Shown in pieces: positions 25,293 to 35,111 of a stretch of 64,000 nucleotides of DNA (position 1 is the first letter of the stretch; each line of letters opens with the position of its first letter). Origin of the DNA: Myroides sp. WP-1 (GTDB taxonomy: Bacteria > Bacteroidota > Bacteroidia > Flavobacteriales > Flavobacteriaceae); NCBI RefSeq assembly GCF_014145635.1, contig NZ_JACHTC010000007.1, positions 62,001 to 126,000 on the forward strand. Reading direction: 5' to 3'. The notes under the pieces are model-generated. The model worked only from the letters and a program-made list of their open reading frames with translations. It did not search any database and was not told where the DNA came from. Both the position numbers and the translations under genes were made by a program.

Positions 25293-26405
25293 ATGAAATA
25301 TTACATTATTGCGGGTGAAGCATCGGGTGATTTACACGGGGCTAACCTTATGAAATCAATTTACGCTAAAGATCCTCAAGCCGATATTCGCTTTTGGGGT
25401 GGTGACTTGATGCAAAAAGTTGGAGGTACGCTAGTGAAACACTATAAAGATTTAGCTTTTATGGGGTTTGTAGAAGTTGTTCAAAACCTTCGTACTATCT
25501 TAAAAAATATCTCTTTGTGTAAAAAAGATATTGCAACATTTAAACCTGATGTGCTAATCTTTATTGATTATCCTGGTTTTAATATGCGTATTGCACAATG
25601 GGCCAAAGAACATAAAATACCTACACATTATTATATCTCTCCCCAAATTTGGGCTTGGAAGGAAAATCGAATTAAAGCTATTAAACGCGATGTTGATTTT
25701 ATGTATGTGATTTTGCCTTTCGAAAAGGATTTTTATGAAAAGAAACATCACTATCCTGTCACTTTTGTAGGACATCCTTTAATTGATGAAATTGAAGAAT
25801 TTCGCAGCAGAGATCGCGTAGACTTTCGTCAAAAATATCAACTGGATGAACGACCAATTATTGCCTTGTTACCTGGAAGTAGAAAACAAGAAATCAAACG
25901 TTTATTAGGTGAGATGCTTTCTGTGGTACAGAATCACCCAGAATACCAATTTGTTATTGCAGGTGCTCCTGGCCAAGAGCCCACTTTTTATGAGCAGTTT
26001 TTAAAAGGACAGAATATCTCGTTTATCACCAATGATACCTATGCTTTATTAGATGTTGCTTACGCGGCTTTAGTAACCTCAGGAACAGCTACTCTAGAAA
26101 CTGCCTTGTTCAAAGTGCCACAAGTAGTCCTGTACAAAGGCAATACAATATCCTATGAAATTGCCAAGCGAATTATTACCCTAAAATACATCTCTTTAGT
26201 TAATTTAATCATGGATGAAGAGGTTGTTGTAGAGTTAATTCAACATGATTGTAATGCGAAAAGAATCGCTTTAGAATTTGAAAAAATTGTAAAAAGTGAA
26301 AAAAGAAGCAAAATTTTATTGGATTATGAAAAATTAATTCATAATTTAGGCGGTCGCGGGGCTAGTGATTTAGTAGCCGGCGAGATTATTAAAAATTCTA
26401 ATTGA
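25293..26405 (+). CDS. lpxB: Lipid-A-disaccharide synthase
   Basis: Joins UDP-2,3-diacylglucosamine to lipid X to form the lipid A disaccharide at the inner membrane. 370 residues, a GT19-type fold. The N-terminus MKYYIIAGEASGDLHGANLM carries the conserved GEASGD motif; FIDYPGFNMRIAQWAKE, YYISPQIWAWKENRIK and ALLPGSRKQEI are typical LpxB segments. TSGTATLETAL marks the UDP-sugar side. Full length. Shows that the organism makes lipopolysaccharide. Confidence 0.97.
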   Translation: MKYYIIAGEASGDLHGANLMKSIYAKDPQADIRFWGGDLMQKVGGTLVKHYKDLAFMGFVEVVQNLRTILKNISLCKKDIATFKPDVLIFIDYPGFNMRIAQWAKEHKIPTHYYISPQIWAWKENRIKAIKRDVDFMYVILPFEKDFYEKKHHYPVTFVGHPLIDEIEEFRSRDRVDFRQKYQLDERPIIALLPGSRKQEIKRLLGEMLSVVQNHPEYQFVIAGAPGQEPTFYEQFLKGQNISFITNDTYALLDVAYAALVTSGTATLETALFKVPQVVLYKGNTISYEIAKRIITLKYISLVNLIMDEEVVVELIQHDCNAKRIALEFEKIVKSEKRSKILLDYEKLIHNLGGRGASDLVAGEIIKNSN

Positions 26406-26433
26406 AAATTGAGTATGTAAAACCCCTTTTGCT

Positions 26434-27039
26434 ATGAAAAATAAAACAGTACTTTCCACCATTTTATTAGGTTTGAGCCTTGTGTGCTCAAGTTATACAC
26501 AAGCCGCAACAACAAAAGTTGAAAATCCAGTTAAAAAGAAAGGAACAGTCGTTTTAAATGAAAGCAAAAAAACAGATGACGAGATTCGAAATCAATTAGA
26601 TGCACTTTTAGAAGAAATGAGTACGTCGAAAGCAGTTAACGAAGAAGTATCTGAATTAGTGCTCAATACAGCCTTCGATTTTGAAGGTGTACGTTACAGA
26701 TTTGGCGGTACAACCCGAAGCGGAATGGATTGTTCCGGCTTAGTGATGAATGCTTTCAATGATACTTCAATCAATTTACCTCGCAATTCTAGTGCTATGG
26801 CTCAAGTAGGAGATAAAGTCTCTAAAAACCAAGCGCAAAAAGGCGATCTTATTTTCTTTCGTACTGGACGTGGAAGTAGAATTAGCCATGTAGGGATAAT
26901 AACAGAAGTAATTGATGATGAAATTAAATTCATCCATTCTTCTACCAGTAAAGGTGTAATCGTTTCTTCTACAAAAGAAGATTATTACAAAAGAAGATTT
27001 GTTCAAATAAACAGAGTTTTGACAGACGAAAGTATCTAA
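26434..27039 (+). CDS. NlpC/P60 peptidoglycan endopeptidase, Spr-like
   Basis: A secreted cysteine endopeptidase that cuts peptidoglycan stem peptides. 201 residues with a signal peptide (1-25, ending TQAA), a helical linker, then NlpC/P60: RFGGTTRSGMDCSGLVM with nucleophile Cys100, SRISHVGIITEV with the His, and IKFIHSSTSKGV with the third polar residue. It lies 28 bp after lpxB in the same direction. Confidence 0.92.
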   Translation: MKNKTVLSTILLGLSLVCSSYTQAATTKVENPVKKKGTVVLNESKKTDDEIRNQLDALLEEMSTSKAVNEEVSELVLNTAFDFEGVRYRFGGTTRSGMDCSGLVMNAFNDTSINLPRNSSAMAQVGDKVSKNQAQKGDLIFFRTGRGSRISHVGIITEVIDDEIKFIHSSTSKGVIVSSTKEDYYKRRFVQINRVLTDESI

Positions 27040-27087
27040 ATCAAAACCAATTAAATATCTTGGAGAGAATTTTGATGTACTCATTTC

Positions 27088-29076
27088 ATGAGGCCATTAA
27101 AATTCTCTTTTTTGTTTTATGCCACAGCTGTAGCACTCGGTATTGGTAGTAAATCTCTTTGGAATGCAAAGGGAATGATGTCACTTTGTATTGTTTTTAT
27201 GCTCTTGCTTTTTCTTTGGACCAAAAGCAAGCGTTTTTTTCATCCCTTTTCTTTTTATTATACGGGGTTGATCTACTATGTCTTGTGTTTTTCTCTAGGA
27301 TATTTAGCTGCTGTTTTTACGGATTGGAGACATCAACAGTATCTTTATTCATCGTGTGTTGCGGATCAATGGCCCTATCAAGTAGAGTTTCGATTAGTGG
27401 AAAAGCAAAAAACATACGGCGATCAAACGCGCTATGTCGTTGCTATTGAAGCTGTCGATCAGGCGTTTGTTCAAGGTAAAGCTACCCTCTTTTATGGAGA
27501 TAGTTTGCTGAAGGTTGGCGGGATGTATCAAGCGGTAGGTTATTTTAAGCCCTTTGATGGAGTTACTAACCTCGGACAGATGGATTATACTGCTTTTATG
27601 AGAAGAAAGGGAATAGAAAGGCAGCTGATCGTTAAAAAGATCCATCAGGTAGCAGATAGACAACATGGAGCTTCGTGGTTCATCGCTATGCGTTTGGACT
27701 TGCAACAACGTATACAGGAAACCAAAATGTCATCACAGACCAAAGCTTTGATTAATGCTCTTCTGTTAGGTGATCGTCAGGATATATCACAAGAAAACAT
27801 AGCTGTTTTTCAACGCCTAGGATTGATGCATATCTTAGCTATTTCCGGTTTGCATATAGGAGTGATCTATTTGCTCTTAACTAAAATTACAGCTTTCTTG
27901 AAACCGCGCTACCGCTGTTTGTTGATTGTGTTGTTGCTCTGGATGTTTGTTTTTCTGTCGGGTTTTTCTCCCTCTGTCTTTCGATGTGTTTGCATGTTCT
28001 CTCTTCTATCGATAGCCCAGGAGTTGAGACGTAAACAACCTACTCACGAAAGCATTGGATTAACCCTGTTTTTTAGCTTGCTTTTTCAACCCAATTGGCT
28101 CTTTGACGTCGGATTTCAATTGAGCTATATTGCAGTGCTCGGCATTGTTTGGCTTATGCCATTGTTTAAGAATAGCTATACCCAAAATAGATATGTAAAT
28201 TACTTCTTGGGATTGTGCTATGTTTCTGTAGTGGCACAATTTAGTGTATTGCCTTTACAACTCTACTATTTTCATTCTTTCTCGTTTACTTTTTTGTTGA
28301 GTAATTTAATTGTGATTCCGTTCATCACGTTACTCCTTGTGGTGGGGTTGTGCTTTTTGTGTTTGGGATGGAGTACGCCTGTATTAGCAGAATGTTTAGC
28401 GCTTTGTTTAGAACAAATTACTTCTTTTGTTTTTTTGTTGTTAGAGGGGTTAAACGAGCTAAATATTGCGGTTTCTTCGTTTTTTATTAGAGGAGAAGAT
28501 GCGGTATTGCTACTATTGGGATTGGTGAGTATCGGTTATGTACTTCAGCGCATAAATCTCAAGAGGATTAAAATCGCCTTGATCAGCGTTGTTTTACTAC
28601 CTATAATTAGTAAGGGTATGCGATTGATATACTCGCCATCAGATTCTTTTATTATTGCTGCAACTAGAGATAAAGCAATGCTTTTTCTACAGTATAAAAA
28701 TGCGGTACTTACAGCCTTTGAAAATACAGAAAACACTCCTACTGTAGTTAAAGGCTATCAAAGACATTATGTCCCATCGCGTTTATTTAGCGCAACGTGG
28801 AAAGACGTTTATCAACTAGATCCTTCTACTAAACTTTTAGTGCTCTCTCGAGCGACTCCTTTTTTTCAACTAGAACACACGGCTGAAATTCTATACTTTC
28901 ACGATAATAGTAAAGTTAATTTTGATCGTGTTTTGGCGTATCATCAACCGAAGCAAATCATTATTGGCAGAGAAATGGGGGAGGGATACAAAATGAGGTT
29001 AAAGCAAAGTTGTGTCAAAAAAAATATCCCTTTTCACGATATACGTGAAAAGGGATATTGGTTATATCAATTGTAA
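27088..29076 (+). CDS. comEC: ComEC/Rec2 family DNA-uptake channel protein
   Basis: Inner-membrane channel through which single-stranded DNA enters during natural transformation. 662 residues: N-terminal membrane helices and OB-like domain, then the competence domain with NALLLGDRQDIS, MHILAISGLHIGVIYLLL and VFLSGFSPSVFRC. Many ComEC proteins end in a metallo-beta-lactamase-like nuclease domain; here the last ~130 residues lack the HxHxDH motif and are short. Transformation ability is not proven by this gene alone. Confidence 0.9.
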   Translation: MRPLKFSFLFYATAVALGIGSKSLWNAKGMMSLCIVFMLLLFLWTKSKRFFHPFSFYYTGLIYYVLCFSLGYLAAVFTDWRHQQYLYSSCVADQWPYQVEFRLVEKQKTYGDQTRYVVAIEAVDQAFVQGKATLFYGDSLLKVGGMYQAVGYFKPFDGVTNLGQMDYTAFMRRKGIERQLIVKKIHQVADRQHGASWFIAMRLDLQQRIQETKMSSQTKALINALLLGDRQDISQENIAVFQRLGLMHILAISGLHIGVIYLLLTKITAFLKPRYRCLLIVLLLWMFVFLSGFSPSVFRCVCMFSLLSIAQELRRKQPTHESIGLTLFFSLLFQPNWLFDVGFQLSYIAVLGIVWLMPLFKNSYTQNRYVNYFLGLCYVSVVAQFSVLPLQLYYFHSFSFTFLLSNLIVIPFITLLLVVGLCFLCLGWSTPVLAECLALCLEQITSFVFLLLEGLNELNIAVSSFFIRGEDAVLLLLGLVSIGYVLQRINLKRIKIALISVVLLPIISKGMRLIYSPSDSFIIAATRDKAMLFLQYKNAVLTAFENTENTPTVVKGYQRHYVPSRLFSATWKDVYQLDPSTKLLVLSRATPFFQLEHTAEILYFHDNSKVNFDRVLAYHQPKQIIIGREMGEGYKMRLKQSCVKKNIPFHDIREKGYWLYQL

Positions 29077-29081
29077 TGAGA

Positions 29082-29534
29082 TTATATTTTACTCAATAAT
29101 TGGTCAGGTGTATGGTAACCAACAATCGATTGTTTTAAACTTCCTTTTTCATCTAGGATAACCATTGTTGGATAACCAGGTACGCGTAAGAATAAAGTAA
29201 GTTCATGCGTTGCATTTCTACCTTTTCTACTCGCGTCATAGTTTGGGTTGCTATATTTTTTACCATTATAGGTAACTGCTTCATTTCCTTCAGCATTGAA
29301 TTTTACAGCATAGTAATTCTTTGTTACATACGCTGCGAATTTTGCATCACTGAATGTGTTACTGTCTAACATTTTACATGGACCACACCAATCCGTGTAG
29401 ACATCCATAAAAATAGGTTTAGGGTCTTTTTTCTGAGCTGCTAAGGCATCGTTCAAAGACATCCATTTGATTTCTTGCGCCTGTGCTGTTAATCCAACCA
29501 AAATCAAGGCAAATAAGAATACGATTTTTTTCAT
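29082..29534 (-). CDS. Secreted thioredoxin-like protein
   Basis: A periplasmic dithiol reductase of the thioredoxin fold. The chosen start (ATG at 29534) gives 150 residues and a clear signal peptide MKKIVFLFALILVGLTAQAQ; a longer frame to 29561 would overlap the upstream transporter gene. The redox motif is DVYTDWCGPCKMLDSNTF, with WCGPC. cis-Pro is in FLRVPGYPTMVIL. Gap of 16 bp from the upstream transporter stop, same strand. Confidence 0.9.
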   Translation of the reverse strand: MKKIVFLFALILVGLTAQAQEIKWMSLNDALAAQKKDPKPIFMDVYTDWCGPCKMLDSNTFSDAKFAAYVTKNYYAVKFNAEGNEAVTYNGKKYSNPNYDASRKGRNATHELTLFLRVPGYPTMVILDEKGSLKQSIVGYHTPDQLLSKI

Positions 29535-29550
29535 GTGAATAAGTTTGTTT

Positions 29551-31659
29551 TTATTTAACACCGTGCATTAAACGTTTCATAACTGGATTTAATGCAATTA
29601 CTAAAATACCTGCCACAATTGGAACAATCGTAAAGATCAAGAAGAACCCTGATAAAGAGTATTTTTCTGTAATATTTTCGATTTGACCTCCTAATTTAGC
29701 AGCCAAATTATTACCAATTGCAATAGCTAAATACCACATACCAAACATAAAGGCAATCATTCTGGCAGGAACAAGCTTAGAAACATAAGAAAGTCCCACT
29801 GGTGAAGAGAATAACTCTCCTAAGGTATGAAATAAATAGGCAAAAACAAGCCACATCATCGAAACTCTGTTTCCTTCTGTAATTCCATTAGCTCCATAAG
29901 CCAAAACTCCAAAACCTAAAGCCATAATGATTAAACCTAATCCGTATTTAATCGACGCAGGTGGGTTGTATTTTGAATCCCATAGTTTAGAAACTAGTGA
30001 AGCAAAGGCAATGATAAAGAAGGAGTTTAAGATAGAGAACCACGAAGCCGTAATTTCTACTTGATTGTCCTTAATTTCTTTAATCTCTGCTTGTACAATA
30101 TGCGGTGTTTTATCTTGAGTTCCATATTCCGCAATTAATTTTGCTTCTAGTTCATCTGTCAGAATGTGGTAGGTACCCAATTCTTCATAAATCTTAACTG
30201 TTGTACCAACAGCATATTCTTCACGGTTTGAAATAATGGTGTTTTTTTCAACCATTTTATCTCCATCTTTGGCTTGAAAAGCCATTGAAACCGGTTGATA
30301 ATGGTAGGTAGCGTTTTTATTTTCGTCTAGTTTTTGGCTACCATCTTCATTGAGAACAAGTGTTTCTACCGTTTGGTAATGCACTTGGTATGCATGTGAA
30401 GACCAGTCTCTGTCTAGCATCCAAACGACAGCTCCCCAAACACCTAAGAAGGTCAAGCCTAAGATGATGTTAGAAACCAACGCTTTTTTATAAGTGCGTT
30501 TTGCTAAGATGATCAATACCCAAGAGATTAAAGCTAAAGGAATAATCGTTAAAAGTGTATTGAAAATCTTAAATAGTAGAGCCGTATCACCCGAAAGTAC
30601 ACGTTGTGTATTATCACGAGCAAAGATAACTAAGGAAGTAGCTCCTTGTTCAAAACTCATCCAGAAAAAGATAGTAAAGAACGCAAAGATAATTACGGCA
30701 ATCATTCGATCGCGTACTACTTTCGCATAACGAGCAATACGCCAAATAACAAGAACTAAGAAGACGATTAATCCGAAGGCAATACCCACGGTAGAGCCGT
30801 CTTGTCCGAGAATAGTTTCTGGGAATAGGTTAATTCCACCCACAATGCGGAAAACATCATCAAAAGCGTATAGTAAACCGATGACGGTCGTAATGGCGAT
30901 TAAGATATAATCAATAGTTGTAAAGGGATTGCGTTTTAATGAATCTCGTTCTTCCGGTGTCATGTTCGTTGTATCGACAACTTCTTCTTTATCGCTTCGA
31001 GCTTCTTTCGAAGGAATATCTCCAATGGAGCCGAAGATCGGTTTAGCCAACCAGAATTGCAAGGTTCCTAACAACATAAAGATTCCCGCTAGTCCGAATC
31101 CCCAGTGCCATCCAACGCGTTCTCCTAAGTAACCACAAAGCATCATTCCGAAGAATGCCCCTGCATTTACTCCCATGTAGAAAATCGTATAAGCACCATC
31201 TTTCTTCTCTGGAAACGATTTGTACATTTCAGATAGAATAGAGGTCATGTTCGGTTTAAAGAATCCCGTTCCTATTACTAAACACGCCAAACCGATGTAC
31301 ATGAAAGTTTCTCCTTCCAAGGCCATAGCAGCGTGTCCTAAAGTCATAATCAAAGAACCAACGACAACAGCCAATCGGTATCCCATGTATTTATCAGCTA
31401 AAATACCTCCAAAAATAGGTGTAATGTATAGTAGCATTGCGTATGTAGCAAACAAAGCCCCTGCATCAGCAACATTCCAACCCCAACCGGTATTGATCCC
31501 AACTACGGACATGGTTAAGAATTGAATTAATAAAACCCTCATTCCGTAGAAAGAGAATCGCTCCCACATCTCGGTAAAGAATAACACAAATAAACCAGCC
31601 GGATGCCCAAGCACCTTGGTATCGAAAAAGTTTGGCTGCGAACTCGAGTTTGTCTGCAT
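29551..31659 (-). CDS. POT family peptide transporter, large form
   Basis: Proton-coupled uptake of di- and tripeptides; PTR2/POT branch of the major facilitator superfamily, inner membrane. 702 residues with ~14 membrane segments and an inserted soluble loop between ~430 and 530 (LNEDGSQKLDENKNATYHY onward). EMWERFSFYGMRVLL carries the ExxER motif that couples protons in POT transporters, and GTGFFKPNMTSILSEMY is the second POT signature. Start ATG at 31659. The ~100-residue loop is longer than in the neighbouring paralogue at 35112-36884, which lacks it. Confidence 0.92.
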   Translation of the reverse strand: MQTNSSSQPNFFDTKVLGHPAGLFVLFFTEMWERFSFYGMRVLLIQFLTMSVVGINTGWGWNVADAGALFATYAMLLYITPIFGGILADKYMGYRLAVVVGSLIMTLGHAAMALEGETFMYIGLACLVIGTGFFKPNMTSILSEMYKSFPEKKDGAYTIFYMGVNAGAFFGMMLCGYLGERVGWHWGFGLAGIFMLLGTLQFWLAKPIFGSIGDIPSKEARSDKEEVVDTTNMTPEERDSLKRNPFTTIDYILIAITTVIGLLYAFDDVFRIVGGINLFPETILGQDGSTVGIAFGLIVFLVLVIWRIARYAKVVRDRMIAVIIFAFFTIFFWMSFEQGATSLVIFARDNTQRVLSGDTALLFKIFNTLLTIIPLALISWVLIILAKRTYKKALVSNIILGLTFLGVWGAVVWMLDRDWSSHAYQVHYQTVETLVLNEDGSQKLDENKNATYHYQPVSMAFQAKDGDKMVEKNTIISNREEYAVGTTVKIYEELGTYHILTDELEAKLIAEYGTQDKTPHIVQAEIKEIKDNQVEITASWFSILNSFFIIAFASLVSKLWDSKYNPPASIKYGLGLIIMALGFGVLAYGANGITEGNRVSMMWLVFAYLFHTLGELFSSPVGLSYVSKLVPARMIAFMFGMWYLAIAIGNNLAAKLGGQIENITEKYSLSGFFLIFTIVPIVAGILVIALNPVMKRLMHGVK

Positions 31660-31760
31660 AATGTATTGTTTTTAAAATTGGTTGAGAAAGATAACTATTT
31701 TTATTTAGTTTAAACTGTTATTTTTTTCGTTCTCAATAATTTTAATATAAAAACAAAGAA

Positions 31761-33395
31761 TTATTTCTTGTTTTCAATCGGTTTGATAATCAATCTATCA
31801 TAAATCATTAGGGTCACCACAGAGAAAATACCGATGGCAACGATTACATACCAAATTTTGTTTGGATTGTATGTGTTCCAAAGCATATCGACCATTTCCC
31901 AGTGAGACATACCTAACTTTTGTTCGGCTAACGCGAAGTATTCGTTTTTAGAGAAAGGGAAGTGAATCTGGCTGATATCAATGGCTTTAGATGTAGCAAA
32001 ATCTTTAAACGCTTGTGTTACTTGTACCCAATCGACAGTTTCAGCTTTAAGATTAAATTGCTTTTCAAAAGCGGAAATTGACATGTTTAACGCCTTGGCT
32101 CCTTGTTCTATAAATTGTTCGTGGCTCACTACTTCCGGCATTGGAACGTTGCGCGTGGCCATTTCTGTTTTTAATAAAGATAATTTATCAGACCACGATT
32201 GGTATAAGTTTCCTGAGATATAATCCGTAACAAAATAACTCGCTGCTACAGGTAAGAAGTATGTTCCTTGATAAAGACCATCTTTTCCTTTAGGAGTGAT
32301 TAATGATATAAACGAAGATACGGTTGGACTTGACATCATTTCCCCAATAGAGAAGATCATGGTTCCTAAAATCGTAAATAAAGGATTATGCGTATAGAAT
32401 GTAAGTCCAACACCTATACTGGCGATAAGAGCTCCTCTAATCACGGCATTGATATGACGCATTTTAGTTACGAAATAAGAAATAGTCACCTGACAAATAA
32501 TAATCATAAAGGAGTCAATATTCGTAAACCATTCTGGTTTTACTTGACCATCTTGTGTAAGTAAAGTTCCTAAGAAAGGAACATTTTCATTGATCCATTC
32601 GCTTAGTACAGCAGAGTTTACCCAATCTTCGATAAAGTTTGGCAAGGTGTTGAACAATTGATTGAACATAGTCCAAAACCCAATCATTAATACCAAAAGA
32701 ATACCTAAACGAACGTCTTTTAAAGCTTCAAAGATACCAAGTACAGAGTCTTTAATAGCTTTTCCTATAGAGTCTTTCGGTTTTTCTACTTTTGATTCCT
32801 TATAGAAAAATAGCACCACAACTAAGTTAATGGCAATTACCACAGCAGCTTGGATGAAGATGATGTTCCAACCGTAGGTAGTACGCAATCCTGATGACAT
32901 GGCAGGTCCGATAAAACCTCCGATGTTTACCATCATATAGAAGATACCGAAACCTAGTGTTCCAGTAGACTCATCGGTGTTGCTTGCAATAATGGCTGAA
33001 GCTACGGGTTTAAAGAAAGCTGCTCCTACTGCAACTAGTAAAAATGCAGCATAGACATTGGAGAATGCAGTTACTTCCCCTAAAAGGTAATAACCGGCAA
33101 TCATGATGATAAAGGAAATAATCAAGGATATTTTATAACCGATACGGTCAGCGATAACACCAAAAAACAAAGGTAAGAAGTATAATATACCTACTACACC
33201 ACCCATGATACTTCCTTTTTGTACGTGGTCAAAACCCAAACCTCCTGCGTCGGTTGAACCAACTAAGTATAGTCCCAAAAGGGTGTAAATTCCGTACCAT
33301 GCCCAACGCTCCATCAGTTCCATGAAGCTGGCAATCCAGAAGTTTTTATTAAACGATTTTAACGTCTGTCCAAAGGTCTTATTGTTTTGTGACAT
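31761..33395 (-). CDS. POT family peptide transporter, divergent form
   Basis: A second POT transporter, 544 residues, with ELMERWAWYGIYTLLGLYLV in place of the ERFSFYGMR form, still preserving ExxER. AAFFKPVASAIIA corresponds to the second signature, weakened. A soluble segment near residues 385-475 (PEVVSHEQFIEQGAKALNMS) interrupts the last helices. It is the most divergent of the four and may have a different substrate. Confidence 0.88.
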   Translation of the reverse strand: MSQNNKTFGQTLKSFNKNFWIASFMELMERWAWYGIYTLLGLYLVGSTDAGGLGFDHVQKGSIMGGVVGILYFLPLFFGVIADRIGYKISLIISFIIMIAGYYLLGEVTAFSNVYAAFLLVAVGAAFFKPVASAIIASNTDESTGTLGFGIFYMMVNIGGFIGPAMSSGLRTTYGWNIIFIQAAVVIAINLVVVLFFYKESKVEKPKDSIGKAIKDSVLGIFEALKDVRLGILLVLMIGFWTMFNQLFNTLPNFIEDWVNSAVLSEWINENVPFLGTLLTQDGQVKPEWFTNIDSFMIIICQVTISYFVTKMRHINAVIRGALIASIGVGLTFYTHNPLFTILGTMIFSIGEMMSSPTVSSFISLITPKGKDGLYQGTYFLPVAASYFVTDYISGNLYQSWSDKLSLLKTEMATRNVPMPEVVSHEQFIEQGAKALNMSISAFEKQFNLKAETVDWVQVTQAFKDFATSKAIDISQIHFPFSKNEYFALAEQKLGMSHWEMVDMLWNTYNPNKIWYVIVAIGIFSVVTLMIYDRLIIKPIENKK

Positions 33396-33489
33396 GATAA
33401 TAAAAGGTTGTTAAAATTAAGGAGTGTAATTTAATTCCTATATTCTATATAGCAATGCATTCCGTGTTAAAAAAAACGGATGAAAAAAG

Positions 33490-33516
33490 AAAAAGCGACC
33501 AATTGGTCGCTTTTGT
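33490..33516 (-). terminator. Terminator after the 33547-35073 transporter
   Basis: Perfect palindrome AAAAGCGACCAATTGGTCGC with its TTTT completion (33491-33514), followed on the minus strand by T-rich DNA. Lies just beyond the stop at 33547. Confidence 0.85.
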
Positions 33517-33546
33517 CTTGTATACTATCGAAAAAGTGGAGTGGAA

Positions 33547-35073
33547 TTACTTCACTTCTTGCATTAATTTTTTCATAATCGGTGAACATGCAATTAAGAT
33601 TACCCCTGCAATAACAGCATATAATCCTAATTCTTTATATCCATCGGTATAGGTGATTAACAAATCGTAGTTTGTTGGATTTTCAACTTCTTGTGTAGAC
33701 ATTGAAGCACCAATGATACCTGCGACATATTGACCATAAGCACTTGCTAAGAACCACATTCCCATCATCATTCCTTGTAGGTTGGCTGTAGAAAGTTTAG
33801 TCATAATTGACAATCCAATTGGCGATAAACAAAGCTCTCCCAAAGTGATGATTAATAAAGCGAAAGTAAAGAAATCCAAAGAAGTCATACCTGCAGCATC
33901 AGCGAAGAAACGAGTCCCGAATAAAGCGTAGAAACCTGCTCCTAATAAGATAAATCCGATACCGAATTTCATTACTGTATTGGGTTCAATTTTCTTTTTT
34001 GCCATCCAAATCCACAGTAAACCTAAAATAGGAGCAATAAAGATGATGAAGAAAGCCCCTCCAGAGTTATTAACTCCGTTTGGATCTAAATGCATACCCA
34101 ATAGCTCAGAATTTAAGTTTTGCGCTGCAAAGATGCTTAATGAACCTCCTGCTTGTTCGTAAATTGCAAAGAACAAAATAGAGAAAAAGATAAACACAAG
34201 AGCAGCAATAATTTTCTTGCGTTCGCCACTTGTTAGTTTCGTCATCTCATAGAACAAATAAGCCAAGGCTAAAGGACCTACGGTATACATAAAGTATGCG
34301 GTGTATTCTGTATTGTCAATCATAAATACAATAACAGGAACCATGGCAAACGTTAAGATGTATGTCCCAACTTCTTTCCATAAAGGCATTTTAGTTTGCT
34401 CCCCATTTGCGTTGGTTTGCATCGGTTGTAGCCCGATAGGACCTAAATGTCTTTTTGTGAAAATGAAATTGATTAAGCTGATACACATCACGAAAGCTGC
34501 TAATCCGAAAGCAACATTCCAACGGTGTGCTTCATCAATCGAATCAGCAAAAAGTTGTCCTTTACCAATCGCGATACATAAGTATCCTCCTAATAAAGCA
34601 CCTAAGTTAATCCCCGCATAGAATAAAGAGAAACCAGCATCCGTACGGTTATCTCCTTTTTTGTATAGTTTACCCACCATCGTTGAAATGTTAGGTTTAA
34701 AGAAACCTGTTCCAATTACAGTAAAGGCAATACCCGTAAAGAAATAAGCATGCGGGTCTATAGCTAGGATTAAACTACCTAAAATCATCATTGAGCCACC
34801 CCAAAAAAGAGACTTTCGGAAACCTAAAATTTTATCTGCGAAGATTCCTCCCAAGAATGTAAAAGCGTATACGAAAGCTTGTGTTGCCCCGTATTGTAAA
34901 TTAGCTTTACCGTGTTCGAAATCTAAGTGGTGTATCATAAAGAATACCAACATTCCTCTCATTCCATAGAACGAAAAACGCTCCCACATTTCTGAGAAGA
35001 ATAAGCTCCAGATTTGTTTAGGGTATTTTCCCTCGAAATTCTGAATCTCTTCTATTGTCTGTGTTTGACTCAT
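33547..35073 (-). CDS. POT family peptide transporter
   Basis: Third POT transporter, 508 residues. SEMWERFSFYGMRGMLVFFM carries ExxER; GTGFFKPNISTMVGKLYKKG and SLFYAGINLGALLGGY are the second signature. Closer in length to ordinary bacterial DtpT-type proteins than the two large forms. Starts 38 bp after the upstream transporter stop; followed by a terminator. Confidence 0.93.
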   Translation of the reverse strand: MSQTQTIEEIQNFEGKYPKQIWSLFFSEMWERFSFYGMRGMLVFFMIHHLDFEHGKANLQYGATQAFVYAFTFLGGIFADKILGFRKSLFWGGSMMILGSLILAIDPHAYFFTGIAFTVIGTGFFKPNISTMVGKLYKKGDNRTDAGFSLFYAGINLGALLGGYLCIAIGKGQLFADSIDEAHRWNVAFGLAAFVMCISLINFIFTKRHLGPIGLQPMQTNANGEQTKMPLWKEVGTYILTFAMVPVIVFMIDNTEYTAYFMYTVGPLALAYLFYEMTKLTSGERKKIIAALVFIFFSILFFAIYEQAGGSLSIFAAQNLNSELLGMHLDPNGVNNSGGAFFIIFIAPILGLLWIWMAKKKIEPNTVMKFGIGFILLGAGFYALFGTRFFADAAGMTSLDFFTFALLIITLGELCLSPIGLSIMTKLSTANLQGMMMGMWFLASAYGQYVAGIIGASMSTQEVENPTNYDLLITYTDGYKELGLYAVIAGVILIACSPIMKKLMQEVK

Positions 35074-35111
35074 TGTTTATAGTTTTTATTTATTGTGCAA
35101 TGCACGGTGGG

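Noticed and set aside
29535..29561. Longer start for the thioredoxin-like protein
   Set aside because: It would overlap the upstream transporter gene and bury the signal peptide.
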